Source: Bacillota bacterium
GTDB lineage: Bacteria > Bacillota > DTU030 > DUMP01
Length of the DNA stretch: 5,130 nt
Direction of reading: 5' to 3'
Assembly (NCBI GenBank): GCA_012735455.1
Contig: JAAYHG010000089.1
Coordinates: 1-5,130 of the forward strand
In this document: one piece after another, positions 1-5,130 of the stretch
Position numbering within the stretch: position 1 is the stretch's first letter
Layout of the letters: each line of letters begins with the position of its first letter
The notes under the pieces: model-generated
What the model was told of the DNA's origin: nothing
What the model saw: only the letters and a program-made list of their open reading frames with translations
The model's database searches: none
Made by a program: the position numbers and the translations under genes

Positions 1-982
1 CCTTTACACTGGCCGTTAACGGTACCGCCAGGAGTAGGCCTACAATGCCAGCTATGTCACCACCAACGAGGAGAGCCAGAATTACGCCTAAAGGATGAAG
101 GCCAACACGCTCCCCTAGAATCTTGGGGGAAATTATGGTGCTCTCCAGCTGATGAATAACAGCGAAGAGGGCAATTACATAAAATGCTCGAATTGGTGAC
201 TCCAACAAGGCAATCAAAATAGCTGGCGTTGCCCCGATAATGGGTCCGAAGTAGGGAATGATATCAAAAAGACCTGCCACCATGCCGATGATTAGAGCAA
301 AGTCTATCCCGAGGATTGTAAGACCCAAGAACGATAGAACACCTACGATCAGCGCCACCAAGAGGTGGCCCCGAATAAAGCCACCTAGTACTTTATCTAC
401 CTGATGTAGAGCAGAAAAAAACTCCGTACGCACTGAAGGTGGCAAAAACCCAGCCAATGTCTCTTTGATTAGTTTTAAATCCCGCAGCATATAAAAGGCT
501 AGTATAGGCGCGATAATAAGGCTTAGCGCATGGGTAAAGAGAGACATAGCCATACCTGCGGCTGTGCGAATGTAAGCCAAGAGGGCTTGCTCTGCCCGAT
601 CGATTGTTTCGTCAATTACCTGTCTTATGCTGGCGGGCAGTTCCGCACGCGTATAGTTTTGGTGAAACCAGTGCACCACACTCTGGACTTCCTGAGTGTA
701 AGTAGGGAGTTTTTCGGCGAAGGCATTTAGCTCAGTAACAAAAACAGGGACAATCTGTGTCACCAGCAGGATAACCACTGCCGCCAGTATGCCGTAAAGA
801 ATAAGAATAGCACTCACACGGTGACTCCCTTTTTTCTCCATGGCCTCTACCAAGGGTGCCAAAAGGTAAGTGATAACACTGGCGTATAAAAAAGGGGGCA
901 GGGCGGCCCGAATCAGAAAAAGAAACCGGCCTACCGCAAGCAGGCCCAGGAAGAACAGCAGGAGAACTTTGTTTTTTTTCAT
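1..982 (-). CDS. AI-2E family transporter (UPF0118/PerM/YtvI type), 3' end cut by window edge
   Basis: A polytopic inner-membrane permease of the AI-2E/UPF0118 family. Members have been linked to autoinducer-2 export, Na+/H+ antiport or unknown substrates, so the substrate cannot be given. My translation from the ATG at 982 gives 327 residues with no stop to the window edge; the family is usually about 350, so some 20-30 residues are missing. Visible are an N-terminal hydrophobic pair (residues 5-40, 57-80) with YLLAPLVE at 39-46, a soluble amphipathic segment (about 85-135), FYMLRD at 163-168, GGFIRGHLLVALIVG at 200-214, the hallmark DIIPYFGPIIGATPA at 240-254, HPLGVILALLVGG at 296-308 and GIVGLLLAVPL at 312-322. 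The ATG lies 2 nt after the stop of the upstream zinc-ribbon gene and has no strong ribosome binding site, which suggests translational coupling. Family assignment is secure; function is not. Confidence 0.95.
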   Translation of the reverse strand, partial: MKKNKVLLLFFLGLLAVGRFLFLIRAALPPFLYASVITYLLAPLVEAMEKKGSHRVSAILILYGILAAVVILLVTQIVPVFVTELNAFAEKLPTYTQEVQSVVHWFHQNYTRAELPASIRQVIDETIDRAEQALLAYIRTAAGMAMSLFTHALSLIIAPILAFYMLRDLKLIKETLAGFLPPSVRTEFFSALHQVDKVLGGFIRGHLLVALIVGVLSFLGLTILGIDFALIIGMVAGLFDIIPYFGPIIGATPAILIALLESPIRAFYVIALFAVIHQLESTIISPKILGERVGLHPLGVILALLVGGDIAGIVGLLLAVPLTASVK

Positions 983-984
983 TT

Positions 985-1356
985 CTAATCTTTTGTCCGG
1001 CGATGCCATATTTCTCGGAGATTCTCTTTGGCTGAGCTGAGCTTCTGCCTGGTCTCTACTATACGACCCTTGGTTTCCGGCTTCAGACTAGAAAATGAGA
1101 GCAATCCAAGGAGTCCCCCCAGGAGCCCACCAACGACAATTCCGTGCCAGCACTTCCTGCGCATGTATCTTCCCCCTAAGCCGGAAATGGCATCCTCCCA
1201 TGCTAAAAGTGAACCATCGTCTTGGACCTCAAAAATTTGATAGCCCTCTGTTGTTGGAGAAAACTCCAAAGAACAGTCACGACAATAAAACTGGTTTTGC
1301 CCTACGCGACCCACACCACGACTACCGCAGACAGGGCAGGACCAAGCGGTTTGCAA
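985..1356 (-). CDS. Small zinc-ribbon membrane protein with YtxH-like tail, function unknown
   Basis: I do not recognise this 123-residue protein as a named family. Residues 7-28 form a probable zinc ribbon with CPVCG (C7, C10) and YCRDC (C25, C28). Residues 29-55 look like short beta strands ending in a GSLLAWED segment. A basic patch (RYMRRK, 63-68) precedes a glycine-rich membrane helix (about 71-91, with GGLLGGLLGLL), and the end is a charged, probably helical tail (92-123). The glycine-rich helix followed by KPETKGR...ETRQKL resembles the YtxH-type layout; this is a resemblance by eye. By the positive-inside rule the ribbon should be cytoplasmic. The TTG start at 1356 is chosen because AAGGAGG sits 7 nt upstream and no earlier in-frame alternative fits. 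It follows the mnmA terminator and almost touches the AI-2E permease gene, so the two are probably one transcript. The coding call is good; the role is unknown. Confidence 0.85.
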   Translation of the reverse strand: MQTAWSCPVCGSRGVGRVGQNQFYCRDCSLEFSPTTEGYQIFEVQDDGSLLAWEDAISGLGGRYMRRKCWHGIVVGGLLGGLLGLLSFSSLKPETKGRIVETRQKLSSAKENLREIWHRRTKD

Positions 1357-1363
1357 CCTCTCG

Positions 1364-1370
1364 CCTCCTT
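1364..1370 (-). promoter_or_regulatory. Ribosome binding site setting the TTG start of the zinc-ribbon gene
   Basis: On the minus strand AAGGAGG lies 7 nt before the TTG at 1356-1354. It is a full-strength Shine-Dalgarno and is the main support for a TTG start and for this small gene being real. Confidence 0.85.
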
Positions 1371-1384
1371 ACGGGTTCTTTATC

Positions 1385-1413
1385 TTAGTATGCCCTAGCA
1401 CCTGACTGCTCAA
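1385..1413 (-). promoter_or_regulatory. Candidate promoter for the zinc-ribbon/AI-2E permease pair
   Basis: On the minus strand TTGAGC (1413-1408) is separated by 17 nt from TACTAA (1390-1385), placing a start near 1378, about 22 nt before the TTG codon. The -35 matches the sigma-A consensus fairly well and the -10 only in part. The case rests mainly on position: a terminator lies just upstream and the next gene has its own strong ribosome binding site. Confidence 0.35.
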
Positions 1414-1418
1414 ACCTC

Positions 1419-1444
1419 AAAAACGCACCTCCTTGGGTGCGTTT
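1419..1444 (-). terminator. Intrinsic terminator after mnmA
   Basis: On the minus strand a perfect 9-bp stem, AAACGCACC (1444-1436) with GGTGCGTTT (1429-1421), encloses a 6-nt loop and runs into five T residues (1423-1419). The left arm overlaps the mnmA stop codon (TAA, 1445-1443). It should end the isc-mnmA transcript and separate it from the zinc-ribbon gene. Confidence 0.85.
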
Positions 1445-2540
1445 AGCAAGCTTCTGCCGCCGATATGATGCCCCCGCCTAGAACCTCATCCCCGCAGTAA
1501 AATACAGCGGCTTGTCCGGGGGCAATGGCCCTTACTCCTTTCTCAAATGTAACGTCAGCCTCATGCTCAGCTAGGGGTTCAATTAAGGCACTTGCAAACG
1601 GGCCATTGTAGCGGATCTTAACCTGGGCCTCAAGGGGCTTGCGCGGAAAAGGGATACTAACCCAGTTTATTTCTTTTGCCCTGAGCCTATTTTTATACAC
1701 CGCTTGATGAGGCCCAAGAATGACAGCGTTTCTTTCGCAATCCAACCCCACCACATAGAGTGGCTCAGAAGCTGCAATCCCCAATCCCCGTCGCTGACCG
1801 ATAGTATAATATGGAATACCGCGATGCGTTCCCAGTACGCGCCCCTCTTGGTCCAAGAAAGGCCCGGGCTTAATTTTGTCCGGGATGCGCCTCTGTAGGA
1901 ACCCCCGGTAGTCATCATTCGGAACAAAACAGATTTCCTGGCTGTCTTGTTTAGCCGCTACGCTAAGCCCTAACTGCGCCGCCAGGCGTCTCGTTTCCTC
2001 TTTCGTGGTTTCCCCCAATGGGAATAAGGTGTGTGCCAGCTGATACTGGGTGAGGCCATAGAGGGCATAACTCTGGTCCTTACGCTCGTCGAGGGCTCGC
2101 AGCAAGGCATAACGCCCTCGATCCTCATTGTACCTAGTGCGCGCGTAGTGGCCGGTAGCTATGAACCGGGCCCCGAGAGCTACTGCTTTTTCTAGAAGAG
2201 CTAAGAACTTGACCCGGTGGTTACAAACGATGCAAGGGTTTGGTGTGCGCCCCCCTGCATACTCCCGACAAAAATAATCAATAACCTCGTGTTCAAAGGT
2301 TTGCCTGAGGTTAATCACATAGTATGGAATGCCCAACTGGTAAGCAACACCACGTGCATCCTCCACCGCTGAAAGGGAACAACAACCGCCAGCTTTCTCA
2401 TGGGCCGGATCCTCCTCGGACTGAGGCCACACCTGCATGGTTATGCCAACAACATCATAACCCTGCTCTTTTAAGAGAGCGGCAGCCACCGAAGAGTCCA
2501 CGCCTCCACTCATTGCCACCACCACGCGCTCTCTTACCAC
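1443..2540 (-). CDS. mnmA: tRNA 2-thiouridine(34) synthase MnmA (TrmU)
   Basis: A cytoplasmic ATP-dependent enzyme that adenylates C2 of U34 in Lys, Glu and Gln tRNAs and replaces the oxygen with sulfur received as a persulfide. With the start chosen here it has 365 residues, normal for the family. The PP-loop SGGVDSS is at 11-17. The nucleophile C103 lies in TPNPCIVCN, and C204 in SQEICFV carries the persulfide; they match E. coli C102 and C199. GHYAR (130-134) and the YYTIGQRRGLG segment (about 244-254) are also family marks, and the C-terminal beta-barrel domain is complete. I place the start at the GTG at 2540 because AGGTGA lies 5 nt upstream. A GTG at 2549, abutting the iscU stop, would add three residues but lacks a good ribosome binding site. 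As the last gene of the operon it probably draws sulfur from the IscS encoded two genes upstream. Confidence 0.96.
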   Translation of the reverse strand: MVRERVVVAMSGGVDSSVAAALLKEQGYDVVGITMQVWPQSEEDPAHEKAGGCCSLSAVEDARGVAYQLGIPYYVINLRQTFEHEVIDYFCREYAGGRTPNPCIVCNHRVKFLALLEKAVALGARFIATGHYARTRYNEDRGRYALLRALDERKDQSYALYGLTQYQLAHTLFPLGETTKEETRRLAAQLGLSVAAKQDSQEICFVPNDDYRGFLQRRIPDKIKPGPFLDQEGRVLGTHRGIPYYTIGQRRGLGIAASEPLYVVGLDCERNAVILGPHQAVYKNRLRAKEINWVSIPFPRKPLEAQVKIRYNGPFASALIEPLAEHEADVTFEKGVRAIAPGQAAVFYCGDEVLGGGIISAAEAC

Positions 2541-2545
2541 TACGC

Positions 2546-2551
2546 TCACCT
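2546..2551 (-). promoter_or_regulatory. Ribosome binding site deciding the mnmA start
   Basis: AGGTGA on the minus strand is complementary to the 16S rRNA tail. It overlaps the iscU TAG (2552-2550) and ends 5 nt before the GTG at 2540. The GTG at 2549 falls inside this site, so it is unlikely to be the main start. Confidence 0.6.
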
Positions 2552-2924
2552 ACTTGCTAACCTGTTTTCCCCTGTAGTCCATAATGGCTGCGTGTAGGGC
2601 ATCTGCTGCTAGGTTAGAACAGTGCATCTTAACGGGTGGTAGTCCTCCCAAAGCCTCGGCAACTGTACGGTTGCTGACAGCCAGTGCCTCGTCCAAGGTT
2701 TTTCCTTTAACCAACTCCGTCAGCATGCTGGATGTAGCAATGGCAGCACCACAACCAAAGGTTTTGAACTTAATGTCTTCAATCCGGTCGTCTTTAACGC
2801 GTAGATAAATCCTCATAATGTCGCCGCAGGTTGGATTGCCCACCTGGCCCACTCCGTCTGCGTCAGGAATCTCGCCCACATTGCGCGGATGGGCAAAGTG
2901 GTCCATTACCTTTTCACTATACAC
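2550..2924 (-). CDS. iscU: Iron-sulfur cluster scaffold IscU (NifU N-terminal-type)
   Basis: A cytoplasmic scaffold on which iron and IscS-derived sulfur are assembled into Fe-S clusters before transfer to target proteins. The 124 residues match the single-domain IscU length; there is no NifU C-terminal domain. All cluster ligands are present: C33 (NPTCGD, with D35), C58 (KTFGCGAAIA) and C102 (MHCSNLA). An LPPVK motif stands at 95-99, the segment that HscA binds in proteobacteria, although no hscA or hscB lies in this window. The GTG start at 2924 gives the family N-terminus MYSEKVMDHF and lies 3 nt after the iscS TAA; GAGGGGG at 2933-2939 is the likely ribosome binding site, lying in the end of iscS. 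Coupled translation with iscS is likely. The symbol nifU is also used for such genes in Clostridia. Confidence 0.97.
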   Translation of the reverse strand: MYSEKVMDHFAHPRNVGEIPDADGVGQVGNPTCGDIMRIYLRVKDDRIEDIKFKTFGCGAAIATSSMLTELVKGKTLDEALAVSNRTVAEALGGLPPVKMHCSNLAADALHAAIMDYRGKQVSK

Positions 2925-2927
2925 TCG

Positions 2928-4100
2928 TTAAACCCCCTCTGGTACCAGTGGTGACATTGAGCGCAGTTTCGCAACGATTTCAGGTAAAACGGTGAGAACA
3001 TGTTCTACATCTTCCTGCGTGTTTTCCCGACCAAGGGTAAGGCGCAGGGAGCCATGTGCTACTTCAGGTGGAACGCCTAAGGCAATCAGTACATGTGAGG
3101 GCTCTAGGGACCCCGATGTACAGGCAGAACCACTGGAGGCCGCAATACCTGCTAGGTCCAAATTCAAGAGGAGCGACTCCCCCTCCACGAACTCGAAGGA
3201 AAAATTAACGTTACCGGGCAGTCGCTTGGTGGGGTGGCCATTGAGCCTGACGTGGTCAATCTTTTCTTGGATTCCTTCAATAAGAGCTTGTCGCAGCTGA
3301 GTGAGGTGCTGAGCTCTTTCCGTCATTTCGATTCCAGCCAACTCGGCCGCCTTGCCTAGACCGACTATTCCCGGTACATTCTCTGTTCCAGCACGCCACT
3401 TCCGCTCTTGTGCACCACCTACCACGAAGGGCTTGATATTTGTCCCGCGCCGGATATAAAGGGCCCCTACTCCCTTGGGGCCGTAGATCTTATGCCCAGA
3501 TAGGGACAAAAGATCTACGCCGATTTCCCGCACATCTATCGGTATTATGCCTACCGCCTGAACGGCATCGGTATGAAAGATAATGTCAGGGTTTCGATCC
3601 TTTACTATTTTAACCAATTCGCCAATTGGTTCGATGGTGCCAACCTCGTTGTTAGCAAACATAATGCTTACCAAGATCGTTTCAGGTGTTAATGCCTGCT
3701 CAAGGTCCTCCCCCCGAACTAACCCATCTTTGTCCACCGGGAGGTAAGTTACACGGAAACCTTCCTTTTCCAATTCCTGAGCAGCATGTAGAACAGCGTG
3801 GTGCTCAATCTTGGTAGTTATGATGTGATTACCTTTCTTCCTGTTCGCACGGGCAACGCCAAAGAGGGCAAAATTGTCCGCTTCGGTCCCACCACTTGTG
3901 AAGACTATTTCTGCCGCTTGAGCCCCAAGTAAAGTAGCAACTCGGGCGCGAGCCTTTTCTACTGCAGCCTTCGCCTCGCGTCCCCAACTGTAAATACTTG
4001 AGGGATTACCCAGGTTTTCCTTAAGGTACGGTAGCATCTCCACCAGGACCTCAGGATGAACACCGGTTGTGGCAGCATGATCCATGTAAACCCGTCGCAC
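2928..4100 (-). CDS. iscS: Cysteine desulfurase IscS (NifS-type, PLP-dependent)
   Basis: A cytoplasmic class V aminotransferase-fold enzyme that converts L-cysteine to L-alanine and holds the sulfur as a persulfide for IscU and MnmA. With the start used here it has 390 residues, usual for NifS/IscS. The N-terminus reads RRVYMDHAATT. PLP-site residues are visible: H100 (IEHHAVL), D178 and Q181 (HTDAVQAVG) and the Schiff-base lysine K204 (SGHKIYGPKG). The persulfide cysteine is C327 (SSGSACTSGSLEPSH), on the long loop typical of group I desulfurases. I choose the GTG at 4100 because AAGGAGG ends 7 nt upstream and the product then starts like other family members. A TTG at 4130, with a weaker AAGGA site, would add ten poorly conserved residues (400 in all). 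The stop lies 3 nt before iscU. The nifS/iscS choice of name is convention; nothing here ties it to nitrogen fixation. Confidence 0.97.
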   Translation of the reverse strand: MRRVYMDHAATTGVHPEVLVEMLPYLKENLGNPSSIYSWGREAKAAVEKARARVATLLGAQAAEIVFTSGGTEADNFALFGVARANRKKGNHIITTKIEHHAVLHAAQELEKEGFRVTYLPVDKDGLVRGEDLEQALTPETILVSIMFANNEVGTIEPIGELVKIVKDRNPDIIFHTDAVQAVGIIPIDVREIGVDLLSLSGHKIYGPKGVGALYIRRGTNIKPFVVGGAQERKWRAGTENVPGIVGLGKAAELAGIEMTERAQHLTQLRQALIEGIQEKIDHVRLNGHPTKRLPGNVNFSFEFVEGESLLLNLDLAGIAASSGSACTSGSLEPSHVLIALGVPPEVAHGSLRLTLGRENTQEDVEHVLTVLPEIVAKLRSMSPLVPEGV

Positions 4101-4107
4101 TTTAGCG

Positions 4108-4114
4108 CCTCCTT
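4108..4114 (-). promoter_or_regulatory. Ribosome binding site deciding the iscS start
   Basis: AAGGAGG on the minus strand, with a 7-nt gap to the GTG at 4100-4098, is the strongest Shine-Dalgarno near the gene start. It lies inside the extra codons that would be used if translation began at the TTG at 4130. Confidence 0.75.
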
Positions 4115-4139
4115 CTTCTTTCACTTCCAACTATTTCCT

Positions 4140-4607
4140 TCAGGGCTGGCATCCGCGTTCTTCTACATTGGAGTTGGGGGAACCTAACTTCTTATCCTCT
4201 TCGAGAAGATTCGCCAGGGTGATACCGTCTAGCACACTCGTTATACTGTCCCTCAGTTTTTCCCACAAGACGCGTTCCACACACGAGTCTGCAAGGTCAC
4301 AAACATCATCGCTGCCAGGGAGATCAACCACACACTGCACAGGCCCAATGGGGCCTTCCAAGACACGAATGATATCGCCCGCGGTGATATTCTCGGGATC
4401 GCGGCCTAATAAGTATCCCCCTTGCGCACCCCTTACACTCCTAACCAACCCCGCCTTTCTCAATTCACTCATCAGTTGTTCTAAGTACGGCTCAGATAAC
4501 CCTTTACTTACAGCTATCTCCTTCAAGGGTACGGGTCCTTCGCCTCTTCGCTGAGCCAACGCTAACATGGCGCGCATGCCGTACCGGCCTTTTGTTGAGA
4601 GCCGCAC
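4140..4607 (-). CDS. iscR: Rrf2-family Fe-S-sensing transcriptional regulator IscR
   Basis: A DNA-binding regulator that, in characterised relatives, carries a [2Fe-2S] cluster and represses the isc operon when clusters are plentiful. The 155 residues fit the family. The Rrf2 signature starts at the N-terminus (MRLSTKGRYGMRAMLALA). A winged helix-turn-helix follows: LKEIAVSKGLSEPYLEQLMSEL (about 28-49) and the wing SVRGAQGGYLLGR (57-69). Three cysteines fall where the cluster ligands should be, C92, C103 and C109, with spacing X10 and X5 rather than the E. coli X5 and X5; a further C153 is near the end. These cysteines separate it from CymR, which lacks them. The GTG start at 4607 follows a purine-rich ribosome binding site (4611-4622). 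It leads the operon, 39 nt before iscS. A promoter and palindrome upstream suggest autoregulation. The exact sensed signal is inferred. Confidence 0.93.
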   Translation of the reverse strand: MRLSTKGRYGMRAMLALAQRRGEGPVPLKEIAVSKGLSEPYLEQLMSELRKAGLVRSVRGAQGGYLLGRDPENITAGDIIRVLEGPIGPVQCVVDLPGSDDVCDLADSCVERVLWEKLRDSITSVLDGITLANLLEEDKKLGSPNSNVEERGCQP

Positions 4608-4610
4608 TCA

Positions 4611-4622
4611 CTCCCCCCTCCC
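4611..4622 (-). promoter_or_regulatory. Ribosome binding site of iscR
   Basis: A long purine run on the minus strand, with GGGAGG at 4622-4617 about 9 nt and GGGGAG about 3 nt before the GTG at 4607. It supports the GTG start, which also gives the conserved Rrf2 N-terminus. Confidence 0.7.
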
Positions 4623-4629
4623 TCTAATT

Positions 4630-4646
4630 CCTAGTAAATGACTCGG
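4630..4646 (-). promoter_or_regulatory. Candidate IscR/Rrf2 operator palindrome
   Basis: On the minus strand the 17-mer CCGAGTCATTTACTAGG pairs at 6 of 8 symmetric positions around a central T. It would lie at about +8 to +24 of the predicted iscR transcript, where a bound repressor would block RNA polymerase. Size, symmetry and location fit an autoregulatory Rrf2 site; the match to a specific IscR consensus was not tested. Confidence 0.5.
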
Positions 4647-4659
4647 TTTTCTTGAGTTT

Positions 4660-4688
4660 AAAGTAGCATAAAGACTTCCCTGTGTCAA
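4660..4688 (-). promoter_or_regulatory. Promoter of the iscR-iscS-iscU-mnmA operon
   Basis: On the minus strand a consensus -35 TTGACA (4688-4683) is followed after 17 nt by TACTTT (4665-4660), preceded directly by TGC, an extended -10 element. The predicted start is near 4653, giving a leader of about 45 nt before iscR. The perfect -35, ideal spacing and TGn make up for the weak -10. This is the only good sigma-A promoter seen ahead of the operon. Confidence 0.7.
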
Positions 4689-4699
4689 GGGAAGTCTTT
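4670..4699 (-). terminator. Perfect 12-bp hairpin between rarA and iscR, probable rarA terminator
   Basis: Positions 4670-4681 and 4688-4699 are exact reverse complements around a 6-nt loop. The hairpin begins at the rarA stop codon (4701-4699), as expected for a terminator. On the minus strand only three T residues follow the stem before ATGC, so the U-tract is weak. On the plus strand the tail (TTTTATATTTT) is richer, so it may work both ways, although no plus-strand gene is seen. The loop also holds the -35 box of the isc promoter. Confidence 0.6.
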
Positions 4700-5130
4700 T
4701 ATATTTTCTTAGACCACAATTCTTGTAACCGGCCGCGTATTTGCTTTTCACGGCCGTTTTCCGTGGGCTGATAGTAAACATGCCCAGCCACATTGGATGG
4801 CCGGTACTCCTGGTGCACAAAGTTACCGGGGAAATCGTGAGGGTAAAGATACTCACCGCCAAAACCCAGCTGCTTAGCGCTAGAGAATGCTGGATTGCGC
4901 AGATGAAGCGGCACAGGTTCTACTGGTAGGTTCTTTACGTCTGCTAAAGCAGCTTCCAGTGCCTGGTAACTCGCGTTGCTCTTAGGAGCCGTGGCCACGT
5001 AAACGGTGGCCTGTGCCAAGGGAATACCTCCCTCTGGCATCCCTACAAGCTTCACAGCCTGCGCTGCTGCCACCGCTACTTGTAAAGCCTATGGATCAGC
5101 ATTACCGACATCTTCTGCGGCCGCTATGAC
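4699..5130 (-). pseudogene. rarA: Replication-associated recombination ATPase RarA (MgsA), C-terminal part with in-frame TAG
   Basis: RarA is a clamp-loader-like AAA+ ATPase that acts at stalled replication forks. Only the C-terminal part is inside the window, the 5' end lying past the right edge. The frame reads AAEDVGNADP, then TAG at 5089-5091, then ALQVAVAAAQAVKLVGMPEGG, which is continuous with the conserved family segment (E. coli reads SEDVGNADPRAMQVA). The remainder matches the MgsA/RarA C-terminal domain: ATAPKSNASY, ALADVKN, VPLHLRN, LGFGGEYLYPHDFPGNFVHQEY and YYQPTENGREKQIRGRL. A single base change, for example CAG to TAG, explains the stop; there is no frameshift. Options are a true nonsense allele, an assembly error or readthrough. 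A GTG at 5073 could start the downstream open part (124 residues), but I see no reason to think it is a separate gene. Identity is secure; pseudogene status is not. Confidence 0.85.

Noticed and set aside
530..730. 66-residue plus-strand open frame
   Set aside because: It lies wholly inside the AI-2E permease frame, whose translation matches family motifs throughout.
1028..1388. Plus-strand open frames of 70 and 97 residues opposite the zinc-ribbon gene
   Set aside because: The minus-strand frame has a strong ribosome binding site, paired cysteine motifs and a membrane helix; the plus-strand frames have none of these.
1357..1442. Riboswitch or T-box leader in the gap after mnmA
   Set aside because: The gap is short and is accounted for by the mnmA terminator, a candidate promoter and a ribosome binding site. 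No T-box or aptamer-like conserved core is seen.
2992..3300. 102-residue plus-strand open frame inside iscS
   Set aside because: Antisense shadow of the desulfurase C-terminal half; no domain is visible.
4168..4554. 128-residue plus-strand open frame inside iscR
   Set aside because: Antisense shadow of a clearly conserved gene, with Ser/Pro-rich low-quality protein and no ribosome binding site of note.
4608..4862. 84-residue minus-strand open frame across the iscR upstream region and the rarA end
   Set aside because: It overlaps well-conserved rarA coding sequence in another frame and covers the isc promoter, hairpin and operator. Its protein has no recognisable character.
5089..5091. TAG in rarA read as a pyrrolysine codon
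   Set aside because: RarA is not a known pyrrolysine protein, the position is not catalytic, and relatives have Arg or Gln there. A point mutation or sequence error is simpler; no pyl genes can be seen in this window.

Overview
The window looks like the chromosome of an anaerobic Firmicute of the class Clostridia (Peptococcaceae/Moorella/Desulfotomaculum-like). This is an inference from gene order and protein character: the order rarA, Rrf2 regulator, nifS-type desulfurase, U-type scaffold, mnmA, small membrane protein, AI-2E-family permease, and the frequent GTG/TTG starts behind strong Shine-Dalgarno sites. No mobile element, CRISPR array, tRNA or rRNA was seen.

Every gene lies on the minus strand, so the window reads from right to left. 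At the right edge is the C-terminal part of rarA (4699-5130), a replication-recombination AAA+ ATPase. It carries an in-frame TAG (5089-5091) inside a conserved stretch, so it is probably a pseudogene, a strain-specific nonsense allele or a sequencing error. A 90-base gap (4608-4698) then holds a perfect 12-bp hairpin, an extended -10 promoter whose -35 box sits in the hairpin loop, and a palindrome just past the predicted transcription start that is a good candidate for an Rrf2/IscR operator.

The second block is a tight four-gene operon: iscR (Fe-S sensing repressor), iscS (cysteine desulfurase), iscU (scaffold) and mnmA (tRNA 2-thiouridylase). IscS takes sulfur from cysteine as a persulfide. 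IscU assembles it with iron into clusters, MnmA uses it to thiolate U34 of tRNA, and IscR probably shuts the operon off when clusters are plentiful. No hscA, hscB, fdx or iscA gene is present in the window, so this is a minimal ISC set. The operon ends at a clear intrinsic terminator directly after mnmA.

The third block has its own weak candidate promoter. It encodes a 123-residue protein combining a zinc ribbon, a glycine-rich membrane helix and a charged tail that I do not recognise as a named family. This is followed 2 nt later by an AI-2E/UPF0118-family permease that runs off the left edge after 327 residues. Gaps between genes are short, and no stretch over 300 bases lacks a gene.
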